From QAMX01 sp964515055 (GTDB taxonomy: Bacteria; Bacillota; Clostridia; Oscillospirales; QAMX01), in contig CAZEUG010000021.1 of NCBI GenBank assembly GCA_964515055.1, positions 1 through 28,852 of the forward strand: 28,852 bases of DNA, written 5' to 3'. Each line of letters begins with the position of its first letter. The stretch's first letter is position 1. The position numbers and the translations under genes were made by a program. The notes under the pieces are model-generated. The model was given only the letters and a program-made list of their open reading frames with translations. It was not told the origin of the DNA and ran no database searches. Positions 22,154 to 28,852 of the stretch are shown in pieces.

Positions 22154-22718
22154 GCTCGTAGATTCTCCTTAAAATCTCATCCGCAGTGCGGTGATAATCC
22201 TCATTCGTCGGCTTTCCCTCTGGCTTTTCCGGAACATAGGGCTTGCCGATCACAATTTGAACGCGGTGAAAAGGCTTGCGGCCGGGGGTGATGTAGGCCG
22301 GAACCACCTGACAACCAGAACGGAGTGCCAGCATCCCGGCGCCAGCTTTCGCACCATCCGTACCGTTGCGCGTTCCTTCCGGAAAAAGCACCAGCTTCCC
22401 GCCGGCGGATAGCGTTTTCAGCGATTCCTTGATGGCGGCAATGTCGGCAGCGCCGCGGCGAATGGGGAAGCCGCCCAGCCAGCGAATCACCGTACCAACA
22501 ATCTTGTTGTCAAACAACTCCGCCTTCGCCATGAAGCGCGGCTTGGGATTCGTTCGCAGTCCCAGCGGAAAGGAAAGGAAAATCGGGTCAGAAAGCCCGG
22601 TGTGGTTGGCACAGAGCAGGAAAGCACCCTCCGGAATATTTTCCCGACCGATGATCCTGTAAAAATAGAGAAACTTGTAAATCGCCATAAACAGGGCGAC
22701 ACAGCAGCGGTAAAACAA
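22134..22718 (-). CDS. plsC: 1-acyl-sn-glycerol-3-phosphate acyltransferase
   Basis: This 194-residue protein has the acyltransferase motif NHTGLSD with His39 and Asp44 (H-x4-D) and the phosphate-binding FPEGTRNGT motif at 112-120, and it begins with a hydrophobic membrane-associating segment. The enzyme acylates lysophosphatidic acid to phosphatidic acid at the inner face of the membrane. Translation starts at TTG 22718, one base after the cmk stop codon, with AAGGAG upstream inside cmk. The 3' end overlaps the ispH start. The cmk-plsC-ispH order is common in Clostridia, which supports the assignment. Confidence 0.93.
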   Translation of the reverse strand: MFYRCCVALFMAIYKFLYFYRIIGRENIPEGAFLLCANHTGLSDPIFLSFPLGLRTNPKPRFMAKAELFDNKIVGTVIRWLGGFPIRRGAADIAAIKESLKTLSAGGKLVLFPEGTRNGTDGAKAGAGMLALRSGCQVVPAYITPGRKPFHRVQIVIGKPYVPEKPEGKPTNEDYHRTADEILRRIYELDPKRS

Positions 22719-22719
22719 G

Positions 22720-23382
22720 TCAGATCCTCTCCTTGATCAGCTTCAGTAAAAGCTCCAGACTTTGCTCAAAGGAATTGTCCGTGGTATCCAGTCGCACCGC
22801 GTCCGGGCTTTGCACCAGCGGAGCCACAGCGCGTTCCGTATCCCGCTGGTCGCGTGCAACGAGGTCGCGGTAGACCGTTTCAAAATCAGCGGCTTCACCA
22901 CGCGCCTGCAATTCGTCCAACCGCCTCCGTGCGCGAGCCTCCGGTGAAGCCGTCAGGAAAATCTTCAGCTGCGCATCCGGCAGCACAACCGTCCCGATGT
23001 CGCGACCGTCCATGATCACATTCTGCTCAGCGGCCAGCCGCCGCTGCGTATCGAGCAGAAACGCACGAATCTCCGGCACGGCCGAGACTGCGGAAGCATA
23101 GGCGGAAACCTGCTCCGTACGAATCAACCCCGTGACGTTTTCACCGTTCAGGAAGACCTGCTGGCCGTCTGACGTTGGCTGCAGCGTCACGGAAATGGAC
23201 GAAGTCAGTGCCGCAATGGCACGGGAATCGTCTACAGCAATCCCAAAACGGATGGCCGCCAGCCCAATGGCGCGGTACAGTGCGCCCGTATCGATATAAA
23301 GGAAGCCCAGGGCTTCAGCTGCCTTTCGGGAGAGTGAACTCTTCCCGGCGCCGCTTGGCCCGTCAATCGCAATCTTGATCAT
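22720..23382 (-). CDS. cmk: Cytidylate kinase
   Basis: This 220-residue protein opens with the Walker A loop IDGPSGAGKSS and continues with YIDTGALYRA, both diagnostic of bacterial CMP kinase. MDGRDIGTVVLPDA and the ARRRLDEL lid region follow in order. It phosphorylates CMP and dCMP with ATP. ATG 23382 is chosen because AGAGG lies a few bases upstream. A frame extension to 23400 would add six atypical residues before the conserved start. It lies about 40 bases downstream of the HutP-family gene in the same direction and one base before plsC. Confidence 0.95.
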   Translation of the reverse strand: MIKIAIDGPSGAGKSSLSRKAAEALGFLYIDTGALYRAIGLAAIRFGIAVDDSRAIAALTSSISVTLQPTSDGQQVFLNGENVTGLIRTEQVSAYASAVSAVPEIRAFLLDTQRRLAAEQNVIMDGRDIGTVVLPDAQLKIFLTASPEARARRRLDELQARGEAADFETVYRDLVARDQRDTERAVAPLVQSPDAVRLDTTDNSFEQSLELLLKLIKERI

Positions 23383-23425
23383 AGTCAACCTCTTTTGCAA
23401 ATCGTCTCATCAAACCCAAGGCGCG

Positions 23426-23851
23426 CTAAATGGCACGGTGCCCCAGCCCGACGGCCACTTCGTTCAGATGCAACAGGCCGATGCCAAAAAACATCGCAAC
23501 GCTGACGTGCTCGGCCTGACGGGCAATGGCGATCTTGCCGCCGATGTTCAGCCCGATGGCTTTGTTCATGATCTGGCTCAACGCTTCCCGTGCCGCACCG
23601 GCAACCGCACCTTCCTCCAGATGCGTGGTGCCGATCACGCCTTCGCGCCGAGCGGCCACAATCGCCCGTTCGATGATTTTATTGATGGAGGGGATGAACT
23701 CGCCGCCGAAATTGGCCGCAGCTGTCTGAACCCCTGTCGCCTGAACCTCGCTGCGAACGCGCTGCTCATCCTCCGCACTGCCGCTGACGGCCACGCGCAG
23801 AGCAGCCGCAGCAACATTTCTGCTGCCCGCTCCGGTATCACGATCAATCAC
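23426..23851 (-). CDS. HutP-family protein (putative RNA-binding regulator)
   Basis: The 141-residue product matches the clostridial HutP-like group. Typical segments are NFGGEFIPSINKIIERA (about 48-63), EEGAVAGAAREALSQIM (79-95), GLNIGGKIAIA and the C-terminal GLLHLNEVAVGLGHRAI. HutP of Bacillus subtilis is a histidine- and metal-dependent antiterminator of the histidine utilisation operon, but no hut genes are visible here. The two internal histidines that bind metal in the Bacillus protein appear as glycines in EEGAVAGAA, while the last histidine (His138) is kept. A related but different ligand or role is likely. The start is GTG 23851, overlapping the stop of the flavoprotein gene (GTGA), so translation is coupled. 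Confidence 0.8.
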   Translation of the reverse strand: MIDRDTGAGSRNVAAAALRVAVSGSAEDEQRVRSEVQATGVQTAAANFGGEFIPSINKIIERAIVAARREGVIGTTHLEEGAVAGAAREALSQIMNKAIGLNIGGKIAIARQAEHVSVAMFFGIGLLHLNEVAVGLGHRAI

Positions 23852-25140
23852 TGAAATAACCTGCCGTTTCCTGAAGTAATTCCATATGCTGCGGCTGCTT
23901 CGCCTGCGGCATATCCGGTTGAAAATGCGATTTGAAGATTAAAACCGCCGGTGTATGCGTCTAAATCCAAAACCTCACCGGCAAAGAAGAGGCCGGGAAC
24001 GAGCTTGGATGCCATGGTTCGCGGCACTACCTCATCGAGTGAAATACCACCGGCCGTCACGACCGCCGATTCAAATCCGCTCGGCGTCAGAGACTCCAGC
24101 GAAAGCGCCTTGATTGCGCTGACCAGAGCCATCCGCTGCTGCCGCGTCACAGTATGTACCGGTGTTTCCGGCGGAATGCCGGCACGCTCAAGAATCGGAA
24201 GACGAAGCGCGGAGGGCAGCAGGGCATCCAGCGCATTTTTCATCTCCTTGTTTTGTCGGGTTTCAAAATCCCGGAGAATCCGCTTGTCCAGCATTTCCGC
24301 AGACAAAGCAGGCTTGCAGTCAATTTCCATGGTATAGCTGCACGACGGGCGCCGCATATGGGCACTCGCACTCAAAACGACCGGCCCGGAAATCCCGGTA
24401 TGCGTAAACAGCAGCTCGCCAAAATCGGTGGTAACCAGTTCGCCGTCTGCCAGAAGTCGAATCGCGACGTTCTTGAGCGTCAGCCCGGCACAGGCCGGAC
24501 AAATCGGATCCGGACAGTTCAGCCCGACCAGAGACGGACGGAGCGGTGTCACATGATGCCCACAGCTCTTTGCCAGCGCATAGCCGTCACCCGTGCTGCC
24601 GGTGGCCGGGTAGGAGAGACCGCCGGTTGCCAGAACGACCGCCGGACTGAGCCAGCGCTCCGTGTCAGAAGCGACGCCCTCGATGCTTCCATCCGCAATC
24701 AGCAGCTTTGTGATTCGCGTCTGAACGGTTGAAACGCCTGAATCCGCAACATAGCGGCGCAGAGCCTGAACGATGTCCATGGCGCGGTCGGATTCGGGAA
24801 AGACGCGCTGCCCGCGCTCCGTTTTCAGTGGAACACCGAGCGACTCAAAAAACTGCATGGTATCCTGCGCATTGAACCGGGAAAAAGCGGAATACAGGAA
24901 TTTGTGCCCGCCAGTTACATTTTTCAAAAGGTCTGCGACCGAACAGTTATTGGTCACGTTGCAGCGACCTTTTCCGGTAATCGCGAGCTTCCGACCGGGC
25001 AGCCGGTTCTTTTCGCAGAGAAGAACATGGGCACCACCGGCCGCAGCCTGTGCAGCCGCCATCATACCGGAGGGCCCGGCACCGATGACAATACAATCAT
25101 ATGCTTTGCTCAAAAACGAGATCATCCCTTCACGATGCAT
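23848..25140 (-). CDS. NAD(P)/FAD-dependent oxidoreductase, HI0933/YhiN family
   Basis: This 430-residue flavoprotein has an N-terminal FAD-binding Rossmann motif (VIGAGPSGMMAAAQAA), then CEKNRLPGRKLAITGKGRCNVTN, the trademark of the HI0933 family, and a C-terminal GLFFAGEVLDLDAYTGGFNLQIAFSTG segment that closes the FAD site. The substrate of most family members is unknown. One relative, BaiN, is linked to bile acid dehydroxylation, but nothing here supports that. The ATG at 25140 follows directly on the stop of the upstream lipoprotein gene. An ATG at 25125 is also possible, but AAGGG abuts it. The gene is part of the run leading to hutP, cmk, plsC and ispH-rpsA. Confidence 0.88.
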   Translation of the reverse strand: MHREGMISFLSKAYDCIVIGAGPSGMMAAAQAAAGGAHVLLCEKNRLPGRKLAITGKGRCNVTNNCSVADLLKNVTGGHKFLYSAFSRFNAQDTMQFFESLGVPLKTERGQRVFPESDRAMDIVQALRRYVADSGVSTVQTRITKLLIADGSIEGVASDTERWLSPAVVLATGGLSYPATGSTGDGYALAKSCGHHVTPLRPSLVGLNCPDPICPACAGLTLKNVAIRLLADGELVTTDFGELLFTHTGISGPVVLSASAHMRRPSCSYTMEIDCKPALSAEMLDKRILRDFETRQNKEMKNALDALLPSALRLPILERAGIPPETPVHTVTRQQRMALVSAIKALSLESLTPSGFESAVVTAGGISLDEVVPRTMASKLVPGLFFAGEVLDLDAYTGGFNLQIAFSTGYAAGEAAAAYGITSGNGRLFQ

Positions 25141-26562
25141 TCATCGGGCATTTCGCTGCGTTCCGTCCGGGGACACGTCAAATGACCGAATCAGCGCATA
25201 AAAGCTGCTGGCCGCAGCGTCCAGCACTTCGTCCGGGGACAAATCCCCATCCAGCATGGGCTCATAAACCGAACGGTCAAAGAATGCCTGAAACCGAACG
25301 TCAAATTCGTCGGCCGTCACCGTGACGGCGGGCAAAACCCAATTCCGAATGACCCGCACCGCATCCGTATCCAGATTAGCCTGACGGACAAAAGCGGCAA
25401 CCCAGTCACCGTTCAATCGCTGTGCCAGAGCGTTGAAAAGAATCACCCTGTTGTGCAGCGTGATGTTATTGGCAGGAAATGCGTACCCGCTGTACCCTGT
25501 AACCGGTGTTCGGCGCGCAGCGGAACCGGTCGGAACCGGCATCAGAATGGCTGTACCGGAAGCGGTCAATGCGGGTGTGTCGAGAATGCTGGCCGTATCT
25601 GTCCAGAGGAAGAGCAGCTTCCCGTCGATAAACAGCTGCTTCGCTTCGGCCGGTGTGCCGGAAAACATCCCGGATGAGGAGAACGTCAATGCCCGCAGCT
25701 CCGAAAGTGCGACGAGGGACGCGGATTCAGTCAATTCACAGCGCCATGCACCGTCACGGCGCGAAACGATTGAACCGCCAAGCGACAGATAGGCAGAACG
25801 CGGTGATGTCCATGCCGTCCCATACGTTGTGGAGGAGAGAGCCGAAGCGGCGGCAGCAAGCCGCGTATATTCCGACAAAGTCCATTTCCCGGTTTCTAAG
25901 AGATTGTAGAGGTTCCCGGTGCCCAGCCGATCCAAAAGCATCTGATTGCAGAGCAGAACCTGTCCAAACGCAGGGATGTCGTATTCCGAGGCCAGCTGAA
26001 CGGCCCACTGCTTTCCGTCATAACGGGCCTGCGAGGAAAGATCAGTCAGAAATCGTGTTTTATCGTTGCAGTTCAGCCCGGCATTCAAAAGCACCGAGTC
26101 ATCTGCTGCATAAATGGCTTTGGATGTGGCAAGCACCGGAATTTCAAAGCTGCGGATTCCGAGAATATCCGCAGAGCAGACCCCGGCAGCTGCATCCGCA
26201 ATGCACTCGGAAAGTGATGGCGCATAGCTGATATCAATCACGGCGTTGAAGTCGGAGCAGAGCGCATTGTAGATCGCCAGAAGCTGACGGTCAGATTCTG
26301 TGTCATCTGCGTTCGGCAGCAGTCGATCAGCCCAGGGCACACGAATCGACCAGACATAGCCGTTCAGATCAATTGTCGGGACGGTGGTTTCATCCGACTG
26401 CTCCGGATCCGAAAACGATGCCGTCGAAGCGGCAGAGGAGACAGACGTCGTAGCCGTGGTGGAAACGTGAGCATTCAACGGCGTCATGGAGCAGGCGGAG
26501 CATACCGTTAAAAGCGAAGCCGTCAAAACGGCCAGAAACCGCCGAACAGTTCCTGATGGCAT
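25141..26562 (-). CDS. Extracellular solute-binding-protein-like lipoprotein
   Basis: The 473-residue product begins with a signal peptide (positive residues, then a hydrophobic stretch from about 9 to 20) and a cysteine at 21 or 24 that could be lipidated. The lipobox is not ideal. A serine/threonine-rich linker follows (about 25-60). The remainder resembles family 1 solute-binding proteins, with a WTLSEYTRLAAA segment, an EAKQLFIDGKLLFLW segment and a GYSGYAFPAN segment. These proteins capture sugars or peptides for ABC importers. No permease or ATPase genes are adjacent, so it may work with a transporter encoded elsewhere or have another role. GGGAGGGGG precedes ATG 26562. It is the first gene after the promoter at 26595-26623. 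Confidence 0.7.
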   Translation of the reverse strand: MPSGTVRRFLAVLTASLLTVCSACSMTPLNAHVSTTATTSVSSAASTASFSDPEQSDETTVPTIDLNGYVWSIRVPWADRLLPNADDTESDRQLLAIYNALCSDFNAVIDISYAPSLSECIADAAAGVCSADILGIRSFEIPVLATSKAIYAADDSVLLNAGLNCNDKTRFLTDLSSQARYDGKQWAVQLASEYDIPAFGQVLLCNQMLLDRLGTGNLYNLLETGKWTLSEYTRLAAAASALSSTTYGTAWTSPRSAYLSLGGSIVSRRDGAWRCELTESASLVALSELRALTFSSSGMFSGTPAEAKQLFIDGKLLFLWTDTASILDTPALTASGTAILMPVPTGSAARRTPVTGYSGYAFPANNITLHNRVILFNALAQRLNGDWVAAFVRQANLDTDAVRVIRNWVLPAVTVTADEFDVRFQAFFDRSVYEPMLDGDLSPDEVLDAAASSFYALIRSFDVSPDGTQRNAR

Positions 26563-26594
26563 ATGATCCCCCTCCCATCAATCCAATCCTATAT

Positions 26595-26623
26595 ATTATA
26601 CAGCAAAACAGTTGGAAATTCAA
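26595..26623 (-). promoter_or_regulatory. Sigma-A-type promoter for the lipoprotein-HI0933-hutP-cmk-plsC-ispH run
   Basis: On the minus strand TTGAAT and a perfect TATAAT are separated by 17 bases. It would start transcription about 25 bases before the lipoprotein start codon. Confidence 0.8.
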
Positions 26624-26669
26624 CAGGATTTTGTAAAAACGGATGGAATCTTTCACAAAGTCAACAGCG

Positions 26670-26963
26670 CTACAGCGAGGAAAACCGTCTGCGTGTTTCA
26701 TCCTCCGCCGGGCAGAGGACAGCGGGCAGATCGACCAGAATGGCGTCCGTGCCGATCAGTCGAATCTGCGCCCAGTCAATGTGAATGCCTTCCTCATGCC
26801 CGAAAAAACCGAAAAACCGCGGACGGCCGGGCAAGACCAGCTGACGAATCTGACCGCTGCCTGTTTCCATCTCCAGGTCGCAAATCCGACCAAAAATTTT
26901 CCCGTCCCGGACGTTGACCACCTCTTTCAGCTGCAACTCGCTCAGTCGAAATGGCTCGTGCAA
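26670..26963 (-). CDS. YlmC/YmxH family protein (PRC-barrel, sporulation-associated)
   Basis: This 97-residue protein has the YlmC/YmxH pattern: RLSELQLKEVVNVRDGKIFG at about 6-25, then PGRPRFFGFFG and a WAQIRLIGTDAILVD segment. This small PRC-barrel-like family is widespread in spore-forming Firmicutes. Its biochemical role is unknown, although it is often called a sporulation protein. Translation starts at TTG 26963, supported by AAAGGAG nine bases upstream. The gene lies between the DHHW gene and the promoter of the next minus-strand run. Confidence 0.85.
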   Translation of the reverse strand: MHEPFRLSELQLKEVVNVRDGKIFGRICDLEMETGSGQIRQLVLPGRPRFFGFFGHEEGIHIDWAQIRLIGTDAILVDLPAVLCPAEDETRRRFSSL

Positions 26964-27052
26964 AACAATCAGCTCCTTTTTCCAATAACATCGGCAAAAT
27001 GGATGATATTCAGATTGTATGCGCGAAAAACGGTGATCTTGCCAGCCTGAGT

Positions 27053-28270
27053 CTATTGCACTCTGCCATTTCCCGATTCTGTCAGAATATTGGCGTCGTC
27101 CCGCAGACAGATGACAAAATCCGGCTGAAATGCCTGAACGTAGTCCAGAATGGAAAGGCTTGCATTGTGACGAAGATCCAGACTTCTGGTTTCGTTAAAG
27201 CTCGTATACAGGAAGGTTTCCACGGCGTTGGTATAGGAATCGCCAAAGATCAGTATGTTCGGCAGCTCCGGCCGATTCGTCTGCAAAATCGTTTCCGCCA
27301 CATCTCCACCCATATACGCCGAATAGGTGACAGACGCTGCACTGTCCTCCGGCAGCGCAATGACGGGCGCATCGGTGGAAACGCCGTTGTCCATGCGCGT
27401 ATAGGGGATCGGCTGCTGCAAAGCATATGTCCAGAAATCATCCTGCAAATCCGTCAGATAGTAAATCAACCGGCTGCGAGAACCGCGAAACGTCGCTGAC
27501 ACCTTTGAAAAAACGAGATCAGCATCCGTCAAAACCGGCATCGTCCGCGTTACATCCAATACCTGCAGCTGCTCCATCATCGTCTGATAGACGAGAAAAG
27601 CGCCCTTTAGCGTGTAGTGATGGTCGGTTCGCATATAAAACTGCTGCATGCCACCGGCCTGCTCAAAAACCGGCTGCATTCGGAGACAGGCGATCTGCCG
27701 CTCGGCCAGTGCGCGTTCAAACGCATTCACCGCCAGCGTACGCGATTCACTACCGCTGTAGAGATCAGCCGGATACGCATCGGCAAACGCCGTCATCTGC
27801 GTCGGAACAATCACGTAGAGAAACGTCCCGCCATACGCCTGAACCGCGTTCTGCAAGGCCAGCAGACGCTCCGCCATGCGTTCCGCACGCGCTGCCGTTT
27901 CCTCGTGCGCCTCATCAGAAGGGGACAGCTCCGGCAGCAGACAATCGTCCGTCGGGATGATACCGTTGACAATGGTGCGGGCGGCGACATGAAGCTCCAG
28001 CCAGGTGTGCCCCATCAGCATGAGGTCGCGGCCGACAATGTGATCCTGAAAGCAGGTTTCACAGTCCGCAAAGAAAACGCCGGAGACCAGCGATTTCCAG
28101 GAGGCCTCTGGAAGCTCGGCCAGGGTGCGGTTTTCAATCTGCGACACCAACGATTGGGGCAGACAGAGGGTTACCACGGGGACTGCGAAGAGCATGGCGA
28201 CAAAGACGGCGGCAAAGATGAGACTGGCTTTGCGCCGCAGCGAATTGGAAGCACGCGGAGATTCCTGCAT
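27053..28270 (-). CDS. DHHW/AlgJ-like membrane-anchored protein, partner of MBOAT acyltransferase
   Basis: The 405-residue product has one N-terminal membrane segment (about 17-38) and an extracytoplasmic SGNH-hydrolase-like domain. Key motifs are RTDHHYT, the DHH-type motif that names the family, and FGDSYTNAV, which holds the candidate nucleophile serine. Proteins of this kind (AlgJ, AlgX, DltD-like) work with an MBOAT protein to move acyl groups onto a surface polysaccharide or other polymer. The ATG at 28270 is chosen since AAGGAG lies six bases upstream; the in-frame ATG at 28291 would run through that site. It lies 27 bases after the MBOAT gene. The polymer that is acylated is not known. 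Confidence 0.85.
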   Translation of the reverse strand: MQESPRASNSLRRKASLIFAAVFVAMLFAVPVVTLCLPQSLVSQIENRTLAELPEASWKSLVSGVFFADCETCFQDHIVGRDLMLMGHTWLELHVAARTIVNGIIPTDDCLLPELSPSDEAHEETAARAERMAERLLALQNAVQAYGGTFLYVIVPTQMTAFADAYPADLYSGSESRTLAVNAFERALAERQIACLRMQPVFEQAGGMQQFYMRTDHHYTLKGAFLVYQTMMEQLQVLDVTRTMPVLTDADLVFSKVSATFRGSRSRLIYYLTDLQDDFWTYALQQPIPYTRMDNGVSTDAPVIALPEDSAASVTYSAYMGGDVAETILQTNRPELPNILIFGDSYTNAVETFLYTSFNETRSLDLRHNASLSILDYVQAFQPDFVICLRDDANILTESGNGRVQ

Positions 28271-28297
28271 ACAAAACTCCTTCCGGAACATAATCGG

Positions 28298-28852
28298 CTA
28301 AAACCGGAAATAAATAAATGGATTAAAGGACGAAACTGTGATCGATACGACGGAAAGACCGAAGATCATCAACAACAGCCCGTCACACAGGATGGCCAGC
28401 CAGGTGTGTGCCTGATAGGCGGCGCGGAATCGGCGGGGGAGCGGGAGACAAAAGAGCATCCCCAGCAGGAGCTCCAGATGATACTGCCCAAACAGGAACC
28501 GCAGCGAAGGCGCACCGGCTCCGCCAACGTGGATACCGAACATCGCCTGCAAATAAGCGACGACCTGTGAGAGACTCCCGGCATTGAAAAGCACCCACCC
28601 GATCAACACTGCCAGCATCGTGTAGAGATGGCGAAACACGGTGGGCAACCTGTCCAATAGACGCGCAAAAAACAGCCTTTCCAGAATCAGAAGGACGGCG
28701 TAGTATAGCCCCCAAAGCACAAAATTCCAGGAAGCGCCGTGCCAAAGCCCGGTGAGCAGCCAGACAATCAGCAGATTGAACAGCTGACGGACACGTCCGC
28801 AGCGGTTGCCACCGAGCGGTATGTAGACATAGTCTCGGAACCAGGTGGAGAG
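28298..28852 (-). CDS. MBOAT-family O-acyltransferase (AlgI/DltB-like), 5' end cut by window edge
   Basis: The last 185 residues are present, read without a stop from the window edge. They include the family motif WFRDYVYIPLGGNR and then TGLWHGASWNFVLWGLYYA, which carries the conserved histidine of the MBOAT active site. Several hydrophobic membrane segments follow to the C-terminus. MBOAT proteins such as AlgI and DltB carry acyl groups across the membrane to a partner on the outside. The downstream DHHW/AlgJ-like gene is that partner by position. The N-terminal half and the start lie outside the window. Confidence 0.92.
   Translation of the reverse strand, partial: LSTWFRDYVYIPLGGNRCGRVRQLFNLLIVWLLTGLWHGASWNFVLWGLYYAVLLILERLFFARLLDRLPTVFRHLYTMLAVLIGWVLFNAGSLSQVVAYLQAMFGIHVGGAGAPSLRFLFGQYHLELLLGMLFCLPLPRRFRAAYQAHTWLAILCDGLLLMIFGLSVVSITVSSFNPFIYFRF

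Noticed and set aside
23848..25140. Assignment of the HI0933-family flavoprotein as a bile acid enzyme (BaiN)
   Set aside because: Family resemblance only; no other bai genes are nearby and the family is widespread in bacteria without bile acid metabolism.
1..28852. CRISPR array, tRNA or rRNA genes, insertion sequence or phage genes
   Set aside because: No regular direct repeats, tRNA-like cloverleaf, rRNA stretch, transposase or integrase was recognised by reading the window; a tRNA or Rfam covariance search was not possible.

Overview
This window looks like chromosome from an anaerobic member of the Clostridia, probably close to the Oscillospiraceae/Ruminococcaceae. Supporting signs are an IspH-ribosomal protein S1 fusion, a clostridial HutP-family protein, a YlmC/YmxH-type sporulation protein, a Rex repressor, a PAS-containing [FeFe]-hydrogenase and Gram-positive style promoters. 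The GC content is fairly high (mid-50s percent by eye, not computed). No rRNA, tRNA, CRISPR array, IS element, phage gene or integrase was seen. Coding density is very high and every gap between genes is under 300 bases.

Region 1 (1-13567) deals mainly with carbohydrates. On the minus strand, a promoter upstream of glucose-6-phosphate isomerase (pgi) probably drives a tight run: pgi, an aldose-epimerase-like DUF4432 protein, a DUF6259-like TIM-barrel protein, CCA-adding enzyme, a UAP1-like UTP-sugar-1-phosphate uridylyltransferase and a homocysteine S-methyltransferase cut by the window edge. Upstream lie divergently transcribed GH92 (exo-alpha-mannosidase family, minus) and GH42 (beta-galactosidase family, plus) genes. 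GH42 is followed by thioredoxin and a strong terminator. None of the glycoside hydrolase-type proteins has a visible signal peptide, so the sugar chemistry appears to be intracellular.

Region 2 (13679-17658) is the most interesting part. It is an apparent operon encoding Rex (NADH/NAD+ sensor), a small thioredoxin-like [2Fe-2S] ferredoxin, a hydrogenase-like protein with ferredoxin, H-cluster, [4Fe-4S] and PAS domains, and a translationally coupled SpoIIE/PP2C phosphatase with an unassigned C-terminal domain. This is the architecture of a putative H2/redox-sensing hydrogenase that signals through a phosphatase. The genes of a bifurcating hydrogenase are not next to it.

Region 3 (17692-20119) has its own promoter. 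It encodes a deoxyhypusine-synthase-like protein and a GmhA-like SIS isomerase with the metal site conserved, then a small cysteine-containing lipoprotein set among several perfect inverted repeats.

Region 4 (20153-26963, minus) is a probable operon starting at a strong promoter near 26600: a solute-binding-protein-like lipoprotein, an HI0933-type flavoprotein, HutP-family protein, cytidylate kinase, PlsC acyltransferase and the IspH-S1 fusion. Several of these use GTG or TTG starts and overlap the preceding gene. YlmC/YmxH lies just upstream. Region 5 (27053-28852, minus) is the end of an MBOAT O-acyltransferase gene and its DHHW/AlgJ-like partner, a pair that usually O-acylates a cell-surface polymer.
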